DNA of 50,661 nt from an uncultured Acidobacteriota bacterium (lineage in GTDB: Bacteria > Acidobacteriota > Polarisedimenticolia > Polarisedimenticolales > JAIQFR01), in assembly GCA_937864465.1 (NCBI GenBank), contig CALMJU010000005.1, forward strand, positions 1 to 50,661, written 5' to 3'. This document shows, one piece after another, positions 43,408-50,661 of the stretch. Numbering within the stretch: position 1 is the stretch's first letter; every line of letters starts with the position of its first letter. Below the pieces are notes generated by a model. It was not told the DNA's origin and searched no databases. It saw only the letters and a program-made list of their open reading frames with translations. Made by a program: the position numbers and the translations under genes.

Positions 43408-43413
43408 TATAAT
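43408..43413 (+). promoter_or_regulatory. -10 element TATAAT of the small Cys-rich gene
   Basis: Perfect TATAAT, with TTCTAA 18 bases upstream as a poor -35. The predicted start near 43420 leaves a leader of about 14 nt carrying GGGAGG, 7 bases before the GTG start. Confidence 0.5.
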
Positions 43414-43433
43414 GGCCGGCGGGAGGCCGAGCC

Positions 43434-43652
43434 GTGAGCCACTGCCGTTTCCGGACGAGCTGGGGTGGGGTCCTATTCTGCCAGGATCCCGTCTACCTCG
43501 AGGGCTTCTGCAAGTTCCACTACCAGGCCCTCGAGCGCGGCGAGATCAACGAGGCCGGAGTGCTCCACGAGAGGCTGAGCGACCAGGCGAGGAGGCGCGA
43601 GATCAACCTCCACGGGATCCGTCCGCCCGAGGGGATCTACCTCGAGGACTGA
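43434..43652 (+). CDS. Small Cys-rich protein of unknown function
   Basis: 72 aa, GTG start with GGGAGG 7 bases before it and a TATAAT before that. Cys4, Cys16, Cys26 and His29 (MSHCRFRTSWGG, LFCQDPVYLEGFCKFHYQAL) could form one small zinc site of C-x11-C-x9-C-x2-H type. The rest is a charged helix and a short tail. I do not recognise the family. It overlaps the 3' end of the convergent ruvX gene by 16 bases. Confidence 0.7.
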   Translation: MSHCRFRTSWGGVLFCQDPVYLEGFCKFHYQALERGEINEAGVLHERLSDQARRREINLHGIRPPEGIYLED

Positions 43653-44110
43653 TCCCGGGCGCTGCCGGCGCCGGGATCCCCGGCCCGCGCGTCGAGCCAG
43701 CTCTGGAGGATCAGCACGGCCGCCATCGCGTCCACGACCTCCCTGCGGCGGCGGCGCTTCACCCCGTCGGACAGGAGGATCCGCTGCGCCTCCGCGGTCG
43801 TGAGCCTCTCGTCCCAGAGCACGACCTCGACGTCCCCGGAAAGCTTCGACCGTAGCCGCTCCGCGAAGCGCTCGGCGTGCTCCGCCCTCGCGCCCCGGTC
43901 GCCGGAGAGCAGCAGCGGGTGCCCGACGACCACGAGCCCGGCGCCGTGCTCCTCGACGAGGGCGCGGATCGAGAGCGCGTCGGAGGACTCGCCGCGCCGC
44001 CGCAGGAAGCCCAGCGGCTGCGCGGTGACGCCGAGCGGGTCGGACACCGCGAGCCCGATCCGGACCTCTCCGAGATCGAGCGCGAGGACCCGGGCGCCCG
44101 AGCCCCTCAC
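43637..44110 (-). CDS. ruvX: Holliday junction resolvase-like / pre-16S rRNA nuclease RuvX (YqgF)
   Basis: 157 aa, GTG start overlapping the stop of the upstream gene (GTGA). RNase H-like fold with the first catalytic Asp in ALDLGEVRIGLAVSDPLGVTA, Glu in the central ALVEEHGAGLVVVGHPLLLSG region and LWDERLTTAEAQRIL with VDAMAAVLILQSWLD near the C-terminus. Role: processing of the 16S rRNA 5' end. Confidence 0.93.
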   Translation of the reverse strand: MRGSGARVLALDLGEVRIGLAVSDPLGVTAQPLGFLRRRGESSDALSIRALVEEHGAGLVVVGHPLLLSGDRGARAEHAERFAERLRSKLSGDVEVVLWDERLTTAEAQRILLSDGVKRRRRREVVDAMAAVLILQSWLDARAGDPGAGSARDQSSR

Positions 44111-45192
44111 GATCCCGGTCCGGTCGCGCCCTTGGCCGCGGGCCCGGTCGCGGGTGCCGCGCCCGCCGCGCCGGCGATGCCCACCAGCGCATCGCGGACG
44201 AACTGCGCCGTGTCGGGATCGTCCGGATAGCGGGTTCCCAGAAAGTACATCCAGCTCTCGGCCGACCGGATCCGCTTCGCGTCGTCGAGGAAGAAGCGGG
44301 TTTCGCCCACGCGCCTCCCCTGGCTCTGCGTGTACACGATCGAGGTCCGCCCCTCGGCCTCCTCCACCGCGGTCAGGGCGCCGCCGTACGCTCCGGCGAC
44401 CAGATCGATTCCCGGAACCTCGCGCGCGAGACGCTTGGAGTCGTCCCGGCTCATCGCCGCCAGCAGCACCACGACGTCCGAGGCGCCCCGGACCTCGTCG
44501 ATGTACCTCCGCACCATCTCCACCGGCGGCGCGATGGAGAGGTTGGCGCCGTCCGGACCCGACTTGAGGAACAGAGGATTGAAGCGCACCACGCTCATCA
44601 CGCCGACCTTCACCGGCGGCTTCCCGCTGCCGCGCGGAGCCTCGATCACGGCGTAGGGACGGAACGCGGGCTCCTTCGTGTCGGACCGGACCACGTTCGT
44701 CGAGAGGAGCGGGAACGAGGCCTTCGCCGTCCTCCGGACGAACTCGGCGTAGCCGAGCGCCAGGTCGCGCTCGCCGATCCCGGCGGCCGCGCACCCGATC
44801 CTCCCCATCCCCTCGAGCAGCGCCGCCGTCCTCGCCGCGCCCACGGCGGTGGGCGCGTCGGTGAAGTTCCCGGCGTCGAGCAGGACGACCGCCGCTTCCT
44901 GGAACTTCGACTCGATCTGCTTCTTCAGCCAGGCCCTCCGGGCCAGCCCTCCCGCGGGGAAGGTCTTTCACCCGCAGGGTTCGAGATAGCCCAGGACGTC
45001 GCCGGTGTAGAGGAGGACGAGATCGGGCGCGTTCCCCGGAGCGACCAGCGCGCCTCCCAGCGGCTCGAGGCGCCGCCCGGTCGAGGCCGCCTGGCCCTCC
45101 GCCGGCTCCCCTGCGCCGGCCGCGGACGGCACCACCCCTGCCGCCAAGAGCGCAGCGACGAGAATTCCGCCCGCCCTGCTCGCTGCCCGCAT
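44107..45192 (-). CDS. Metallophosphatase-like secreted protein with in-frame TGA at codon 75: candidate selenoprotein
   Basis: Reading TGA 44970-44968 as an amino acid gives 361 aa. The ATG at 45192 has GGAGG 5-9 bases upstream and a signal peptide (about residues 1-27). The family block begins LVLLYTGDVLGYLEPCG, then TGA, then KTFPAGGLARRAW. DAGNFTDAPTAVGA, GIGERDLALG and EVPGIDLVAGAYGG follow in the same frame and match the 5'-nucleotidase/UshA-like metallophosphatase layout. I recall relatives with EPCGC, so TGA replaces Cys (TGC to TGA). The metal-site residues DxH, GNHE and GHSH are missing. The downstream half has no ribosome site near its first start (44844). Alternatives: pseudogene or base error. 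Confidence 0.7.
44932..44944 (-). other. SECIS-like hairpin downstream of the in-frame TGA
   Basis: Minus strand GGCCC-GGA-GGGCC: a perfect 5-bp stem and a 3-base loop beginning with G, with 28 bases between the TGA and the loop. From memory, bacterial SECIS elements have a short stem, a G among the first loop bases and about 16-37 bases of spacing, so it fits, but a hairpin this small is common at this GC. Confidence 0.35.
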
Positions 45193-45246
45193 CCGACCTC
45201 CGCCCCCCCCGCCGCTCCGCCGCCTGCGGCCTAAACGCTCGCGCCA

Positions 45247-45252
45247 ATTATA
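45247..45252 (-). promoter_or_regulatory. -10 element of the candidate selenoprotein-ruvX operon
   Basis: Minus-strand TATAAT 55 bases before the ATG, with TGGCGC at 17 bases as a poor -35. Divergent from the maf promoter. Confidence 0.45.
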
Positions 45253-45289
45253 GGAACGGGGTCCGGCCCGCGCCAGGAAGCCCGCGACC

Positions 45290-45318
45290 TTGACACGCTC
45301 GCTCCCCGCGGCGACAGT
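45290..45318 (+). promoter_or_regulatory. Promoter of maf
   Basis: TTGACA, 17 bases, GACAGT. The -35 is perfect and the -10 is weak (3 of 6). It lies 43 bases before the GTG start. Confidence 0.4.
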
Positions 45319-45360
45319 GGGCGCCGCTCGCCCCACCGAGAGGGCAGGGAGACCTTCCGG

Positions 45361-45969
45361 GTGCCCGAGAAGCTGTTCCTCGCATCCGCCTCGCCTCGAC
45401 GCATCGCGATGCTCAGCGAGGCGGGGCTCCGCCCGATCCCGCGCCCTTCCGGCATCCCCGAGATCCCGCTTCCCGGGGAGTCGCCGGCCGATCACGTCCT
45501 GCGGCTCGCGGAGGAGAAGGGGCTCCACGCCGTCCGCCTCCTGCGGGAGGAGGACGAATTCGGGGTCGTGCTCGCCGCCGACACGGCGGTCGTGCTGGCC
45601 GGGGAGATCCTCGGCAAGCCGGCGGACGCAGGCGACGCGCTCCGGATGCTGCGTCTCCTGTCGGGACGAACCCATCGTGTGCTGACCGGAGTCTTCCTCG
45701 CGAGGTTCCCGGGCGGCGGGAGCGCGCGCGCGGTGGAGGAGACGCTGGTCACGTTTCGCGCCTACGACGAGACGGAAGCCCGCCGCTACGTCGAGACCGG
45801 AGAGCCTCTCGACAAGGCAGGGGCCTACGGGATCCAGGGAGCGGGCGCGGCCCTCGTGCTCGCCGTGTCGGGCTCCTACTCGAACGTGGTGGGCCTTCCG
45901 ATGGAGGCCCTCCCCGCCCTGTTCCGGAAGGCGGGCGTCTCCTGGCCCGCCGGGGCCGCCCGCCCGTAG
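45361..45969 (+). CDS. maf: Maf-type nucleoside triphosphate pyrophosphatase
   Basis: 202 aa, GTG start. House-cleaning enzyme that hydrolyses non-canonical or excess NTPs to NMP. Motifs: LFLASASPRRIAMLSEAG at the N-terminus, VVLAADTAVVLAGEILGKP with the catalytic Asp, RTHRVLTGV, and DKAGAYGIQGAGAAL followed by GSYSNVVGLPMEAL. It is the only plus-strand gene in the last 7 kb and converges on gcvPB. Confidence 0.95.
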   Translation: MPEKLFLASASPRRIAMLSEAGLRPIPRPSGIPEIPLPGESPADHVLRLAEEKGLHAVRLLREEDEFGVVLAADTAVVLAGEILGKPADAGDALRMLRLLSGRTHRVLTGVFLARFPGGGSARAVEETLVTFRAYDETEARRYVETGEPLDKAGAYGIQGAGAALVLAVSGSYSNVVGLPMEALPALFRKAGVSWPAGAARP

Positions 45970-46017
45970 CGTGCGGCGGGGGCGCCTCCCGACGCGGCCG
46001 TCTTTCCCAGGACCCCG

Positions 46018-47511
46018 CTAGGGGCGGAAGCGCAGCTTCGGCTTCCTCGCGGCGCCGGTCTCGTCGAGCCTCCGTACCGGGGTCGTGTGGGGCGCCGACC
46101 GCACGAGATCCGGATCCGTCCTCGCCTCCTCCACGATCGCCCGGACGGCCTCCACGAACGCGTCCAGCTCCTCCCGGCTCTCCGTCTCCGTCGGCTCGAT
46201 CATCAGGGCCCCGTGGACGATCAGCGGGAAGTACACGGTGGGCGGGTGGAAGCCGTAGTCCATCAGCCGCTTCGCCAGGTCCAGCGTCTTGATCCCGGTC
46301 TGCGCCTCGAGGTCCCGGTCGGAGAACACGACCTCGTGATACGAGGGAGAGGAGTACGGGAGGTGCAGCACCCCTTCGAGCCGCCGTCGCACGTAGTTCG
46401 CGTTCAGGATCGCCGTCAGGCCGGATTCCCGGAGCCCCTCGGCGCCGAGCGACCGGATGTAGGCGTAGGCGCGGACGAGCATCCCGAAGTTGCCGTAGAA
46501 GGAGCGCACGCGCCCGATCGCCTGCGGTCTGTCGTAGCCGAGCCTCCTCGCGCCCGGAGCGCCGCTCACCCGCGGAACCGGGAGGAAAGGCTCGAGATGC
46601 CGCTTCACCGCGACGGCCCCGGCGCCGGGCCCCCCGCCCCCGTGCGGGGTCGAGAACGTCTTGTGCAGGTTCAGGTGCATGACGTCGACCCCCGCGTCGC
46701 CCGGCCGCGTGATCCCGATCATCGCGTTCATGTTGGCGCCGTCCATGTAGAGCATGGCGCCGTTCTCGTGCAGGACCCGGGCGACCTCGGCGATATCCTC
46801 CTCGAACACCCCGAGCGTGTTCGGGTTCGTCGCCATCATCGCGGCGACGTCTCCGACCGCCGCGCGCCGTCTCAGGGCGTCGAGATCGACGCACCCTCGC
46901 GCGTCGGAGGGGATCTCCTCGACGGCGTAGCCGGAGAACGAGGCGGTGGCCGGGTTCGTCCCGTGGGCCGAGTCCGGCACGAGGATCACCTTCCGTGCGT
47001 CCCCGCGGGCCTCCAGGCAAGCTCGGATCAGCAGGATCCCCGTCAGCTCCCCGTGGGCCCCCGCGGCCGGCTGCAGCGTGACGGCGTCCATCCCCGTGAT
47101 CGTCGCGAGCAGCGACTCGAGCCCCGCGAGGAGATCGAGGCAGCCCTGCGCCAGCGCGTCCGGCGAGTAAGGATGCACTCTCGCGAAGCCGGGAAGGCGG
47201 GCGGCCCACTCGTGGACCTTCGGGTTGTACTTCATCGTGCACGAGCCGAGCGGGTACAGCCCCCGGTCGATCGAGTAGTTCAAACGAGAGAGCCTCGTGA
47301 AGTGCCGCACGACCTCCGGCTCGCTCAGCTCCGGGAGGCCCTCGACCCGCTCCCGGAGGATCTCCGGCTCCGCCTCGGGGGGCGCGGGGGGAACGTCGAG
47401 GGGGATCGGGTCCACGCCCCGGCGCCCCGGGCGCGACTCCTCGAAGACCAGTCCCAGCCGGTCCCGGATCCTCCGGGCCCTGGCTTCCGGACCTCCGGCG
47501 GCGCCGGTCAT
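46018..47511 (-). CDS. gcvPB: Glycine dehydrogenase (decarboxylating) subunit 2
   Basis: 497 aa. It carries the PLP-binding Lys284 in HLNLHKTFSTPHGGGGPG. Family blocks LGSCTMKYNPK, TLQPAAGAHGELTG, PDSAHGTNPATA, MATNPNTLGVFEEDI and YMDGANMNAMIG are present. With GcvPA it forms the heterotetrameric P-protein that decarboxylates glycine and transfers aminomethyl to lipoyl-GcvH. ATG overlaps the gcvPA stop. It is the last gene of the operon. Confidence 0.97.
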   Translation of the reverse strand: MTGAAGGPEARARRIRDRLGLVFEESRPGRRGVDPIPLDVPPAPPEAEPEILRERVEGLPELSEPEVVRHFTRLSRLNYSIDRGLYPLGSCTMKYNPKVHEWAARLPGFARVHPYSPDALAQGCLDLLAGLESLLATITGMDAVTLQPAAGAHGELTGILLIRACLEARGDARKVILVPDSAHGTNPATASFSGYAVEEIPSDARGCVDLDALRRRAAVGDVAAMMATNPNTLGVFEEDIAEVARVLHENGAMLYMDGANMNAMIGITRPGDAGVDVMHLNLHKTFSTPHGGGGPGAGAVAVKRHLEPFLPVPRVSGAPGARRLGYDRPQAIGRVRSFYGNFGMLVRAYAYIRSLGAEGLRESGLTAILNANYVRRRLEGVLHLPYSSPSYHEVVFSDRDLEAQTGIKTLDLAKRLMDYGFHPPTVYFPLIVHGALMIEPTETESREELDAFVEAVRAIVEEARTDPDLVRSAPHTTPVRRLDETGAARKPKLRFRP

Positions 47512-48860
47512 CGCAGCACCTCCTCGAGCGCCGCCGCGTAGGCGTCCACGTCCTCGCGGCGCGTCCGCTCCGTCACCGCGACGAGGATCCTTCTCTCGGC
47601 CTCCGGGAACCACCTCGCGAGGCCCACGCCCCCCAGAATGCCGCGCGCCCGGAGCGCCTCGAGCGCGTCGGACGCGGGGCCCGGCAGCTCGAGCGCAAAC
47701 TCGTTGAACACCGGCCCCGAGAAGGCGCGCCGGACCCCTCGGACGGAGGTCAAACGGGAGATCGCGTAGGACGCCTTGGCGGCGTTCGCGCGCGCCACCT
47801 CGCGCAGCCCCTCCCTCCCGAGCAGCGAGAGGTGGATCGTCGCCGCGGTCATGCACAGCCCCTGGTTGGTGCAGATGTTCGATGTCGCCTTCGCCCTCCG
47901 GATGTGCTGCTCGCGCGTGGACAGCGTCAGCACGAAGCCGCGGCGTCCCTCGGCGTCCGTCGTCTCCCCCACGATCCGCCCGGGCATCTGCCGGACGTAC
48001 TTCTCTCGCGCCGCCATGAAGCCGAGGTACGGCCCGCCGAAGGAGAGCGGGTTCCCGAATCCCTGCGCCTCCCCCACGCATACGTCGCATCCGAGCCCGC
48101 CGGGGCCGCGCAGGATCCCCAGGCTGTATGGCTCCGCCACGACGGCGACGGCCGCGGCCCCCGCCCCGTGCGCCGCCTCCGCCACGCGGTCGAGCCGCTC
48201 GATCACGCCGAAGACGTTGGGGCTCTGCACCGCGACGCCGGCGGTCCGGCTCCCGACGGCCGCCGCGAGCGCCTTCTCGTCCACGCGGCCGTCCGCGGCG
48301 TGCGGAACGACGTCGATCGCGAGGCCGAGGTTGCGGAAGTACGTCCGCGCGGTCTCCAGGTACTCGGGGTGCAGGGTCGCCGCCATCGCCACCCGGTCGC
48401 GACCGTGGGCCCGCTGCGCCATCAGGAGGGCCTCCACGGTCGCGGTCGCGCCGTCGTACAGGGATGCGTTGGCGACGTCGAGCTCCGTCAGCATGCAGAT
48501 CATGCTCTGGAACTCGAAGATCGTCTGGAGGGTCCCCTGGCTGATCTCCGGCTGGTACGGCGTGTAGGAGGAGTAGAACTCGGTCCGCGAGATCAGATGA
48601 TCCACCGCCGAGGGGACGAAGTGATCGTACGCGCCCGCGCCGAGGAACGAGCGGTAGCAGCCGGTCGAGGCATTCCGCATCGCCAGGGCGCTCAGGTGCT
48701 CCTGGAGCTCGGCCTCGGAGAGCGCCGGCGGAAGGTCCAGCGCCGACCGAAGCCGGAGCGCCTCCGGGATCGTGGCGAGCAGGTCCTCGGGACGCTCGAG
48801 GCCGAGGGCCTCGAGCATCGCCCGGCGATCCTCCGGGCCGTGGGGCAGGTAGCGCATCAT
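47508..48860 (-). CDS. gcvPA: Glycine dehydrogenase (decarboxylating) subunit 1
   Basis: 450 aa, normal length. It starts MMRYLPHGPEDRRAML. Blocks FLGAGAYDHFVPSAVDHL, FYSSYTPYQPEISQGTLQ, IFEFQSMICMLTELDVANAS, and SNICTNQGLCMTAATIHLSLLG are typical. It lacks the PLP lysine, as expected for the alpha subunit. The gene lies 34 bases after gcvH. Confidence 0.97.
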   Translation of the reverse strand: MMRYLPHGPEDRRAMLEALGLERPEDLLATIPEALRLRSALDLPPALSEAELQEHLSALAMRNASTGCYRSFLGAGAYDHFVPSAVDHLISRTEFYSSYTPYQPEISQGTLQTIFEFQSMICMLTELDVANASLYDGATATVEALLMAQRAHGRDRVAMAATLHPEYLETARTYFRNLGLAIDVVPHAADGRVDEKALAAAVGSRTAGVAVQSPNVFGVIERLDRVAEAAHGAGAAAVAVVAEPYSLGILRGPGGLGCDVCVGEAQGFGNPLSFGGPYLGFMAAREKYVRQMPGRIVGETTDAEGRRGFVLTLSTREQHIRRAKATSNICTNQGLCMTAATIHLSLLGREGLREVARANAAKASYAISRLTSVRGVRRAFSGPVFNEFALELPGPASDALEALRARGILGGVGLARWFPEAERRILVAVTERTRREDVDAYAAALEEVLR

Positions 48861-48894
48861 GTTCGCCTCTTCCGTGCGCGCGGCGGCGCCGGGA

Positions 48895-49272
48895 TCACTT
48901 GCCGATCAGGGCCTCGTAGGCGGCGGCGTCGAGGAGGCCGCCGGCCTCCGCCGGGTCGGAGAGCGTGAGCCGGCAGATCCAGGCGGAGCCGTGGGGATCG
49001 TGGTTCAGCTTCTCCGGCGAGTCCGCCAGGGCGCCGTTCACCTCGGAGACCGTCCCGCCGACGGGCGAGTAGATCTCCGAAACGGCCTTCACCGACTCGA
49101 TCGTGCCGAGCGTCTCGCCCGCTATCACGCTCCGGCCCACCTCGGGGAGCTCGACGTAGACGATGTCGCCCAGCTGCTGCTGCGCGAAGTCGGTGATCCC
49201 GACGGTCCCCGTTCCGCCCTCGACCGCGACCCACTCGTGCTCTTTCGTGTACCGGAAATTCTTCGGGACCAT
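48895..49272 (-). CDS. gcvH: Glycine cleavage system H protein
   Basis: 125 aa lipoyl carrier. The lipoylated Lys62 is in GTIESVKAVSEIYSP. N-terminal YTKEHEWVAVEG and the following GITDFAQQQLGDIVYVELPEVG are characteristic. It shuttles the aminomethyl group between GcvP and GcvT. The ATG at 49272 is preceded by GGAGGGAGCGGC. Placed between gcvT and gcvPA as in most operons. Confidence 0.97.
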   Translation of the reverse strand: MVPKNFRYTKEHEWVAVEGGTGTVGITDFAQQQLGDIVYVELPEVGRSVIAGETLGTIESVKAVSEIYSPVGGTVSEVNGALADSPEKLNHDPHGSAWICRLTLSDPAEAGGLLDAAAYEALIGK

Positions 49273-49325
49273 GCCGCTCCCTCCTGAAACGCCGGATCGC
49301 CCGGCGCCTTCGCCCGCGAACGCCG

Positions 49326-50432
<1,107 letters not shown>

Positions 50433-50661
50433 GGGAACCTCCCTCGGGGTCGGGCGAATTGGGCGCGATGGTACCACAGCGCGAAGAAGCCGGCCGCGCG
50501 CGCCCGGACCGCCGGGCGCCGCGGCGGGCCGGCGCATCGTCCGATCCCGGGAGGGCGCGCGGCGGGCCGGCGGCGGGTCGAAGAAGGGGGCGATCGGTGG
50601 GCGGGATGCGCGCGGCGGTGCCGGCCGCGCGGGCGGGCCCGCGACGCGCCCGGGCGCGCCG

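Noticed and set aside
44968-44970. Treating the TGA as an ordinary stop, with two separate genes at 45192-44968 and 44844-44107
   Set aside because: The two pieces are in the same frame, form one continuous family sequence, and the second piece has no ribosome binding site before its first start codon. A pseudogene cannot be fully excluded.
45970-46017. Intrinsic terminator between convergent maf and gcvPB
   Set aside because: GACG/CGTC with a 4-base loop before CTTT is only a 4-bp stem, too weak to support.
50433-50661. Glycine riboswitch upstream of gcvT
   Set aside because: No conserved glycine aptamer core is visible in the 229 bases; the region is extremely GC-rich and holds only a ribosome site and a weak TACCAT hexamer.

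Overview
The window is a GC-rich bacterial chromosome segment of roughly 70% GC by eye. It is densely coding, with many 4-bp ATGA/GTGA/TTGA stop-start overlaps and frequent GTG or TTG starts. There are no tRNA, rRNA, IS or CRISPR features. The combination of type IV pilus genes (pilMNOPQ, pilA, pilRS, pilCTB), a Roadblock protein and accBC inside the pilus cluster, two-subunit glycine decarboxylase (gcvPA/gcvPB), a four-cysteine L28 and a Wzy/WaaL-type polysaccharide locus suggests a Gram-negative, probably Acidobacteriota-like organism. A myxobacterial or other deltaproteobacterial-type lineage is an alternative. This placement is inference, because no marker here was searched.

Layout. 1-3.9 kb: a leftward coupled operon of ABC exporter ATPase, permease, TPR membrane protein, prepilin peptidase and the N-terminus of a membrane sensor that goes out of frame at a 13-base C tract near the window edge. 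3.9-19.1 kb: surface polysaccharide locus with glycosyltransferases of families GT4, GT2 and GT9, a WecA/MraY-type initiating transferase, an AsnB-type amidotransferase, a FAD oxidoreductase, a methyltransferase and two tandem O-antigen-ligase/TPR fusions. 19.2-36.2 kb: type IV pilus region with two paralogous pilins, PilR/PilS, PilC, PilT, PilB, then accC/accB, a Roadblock plus TPR pair, a lipoprotein, and pilQ/P/O/N/M. 36.7-45.2 kb: housekeeping genes rpmB, ridA, rsh, secF, secD, yajC, a DciA-like DUF721 gene, a small Cys-rich gene, ruvX, and a metallophosphatase-like gene interrupted by an in-frame TGA. 45.4-50.4 kb: maf, then gcvT-gcvH-gcvPA-gcvPB.

How the parts connect. The pilus genes form a nearly complete machine: secretin, alignment complex, platform, extension and retraction ATPases, pilin, prepilin peptidase and a two-component regulator. 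A canonical sigma-54 promoter lies directly upstream of pilA, next to the NtrC-type pilR, which gives a clear regulatory circuit. The glycan genes read as a pathway from lipid-linked initiation through sugar addition to polymerisation or ligation.

The most unusual signal is at 44107-45192. A signal-peptide protein with a metallophosphatase-like fold has TGA at codon 75, two residues after a cysteine (Cys-Gly-TGA). The frame stays open for 286 further codons with recognisable family sequence. The TGA sits where I recall relatives having cysteine, a short SECIS-like hairpin follows, and the downstream half has no ribosome binding site of its own. I interpret it as a candidate selenoprotein with a Cys-Gly-Sec redox motif on a fold that has lost its metal-binding residues. 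A second oddity is SecF, which carries an extra segment of about 95 residues containing a helix-hairpin-helix-like motif.
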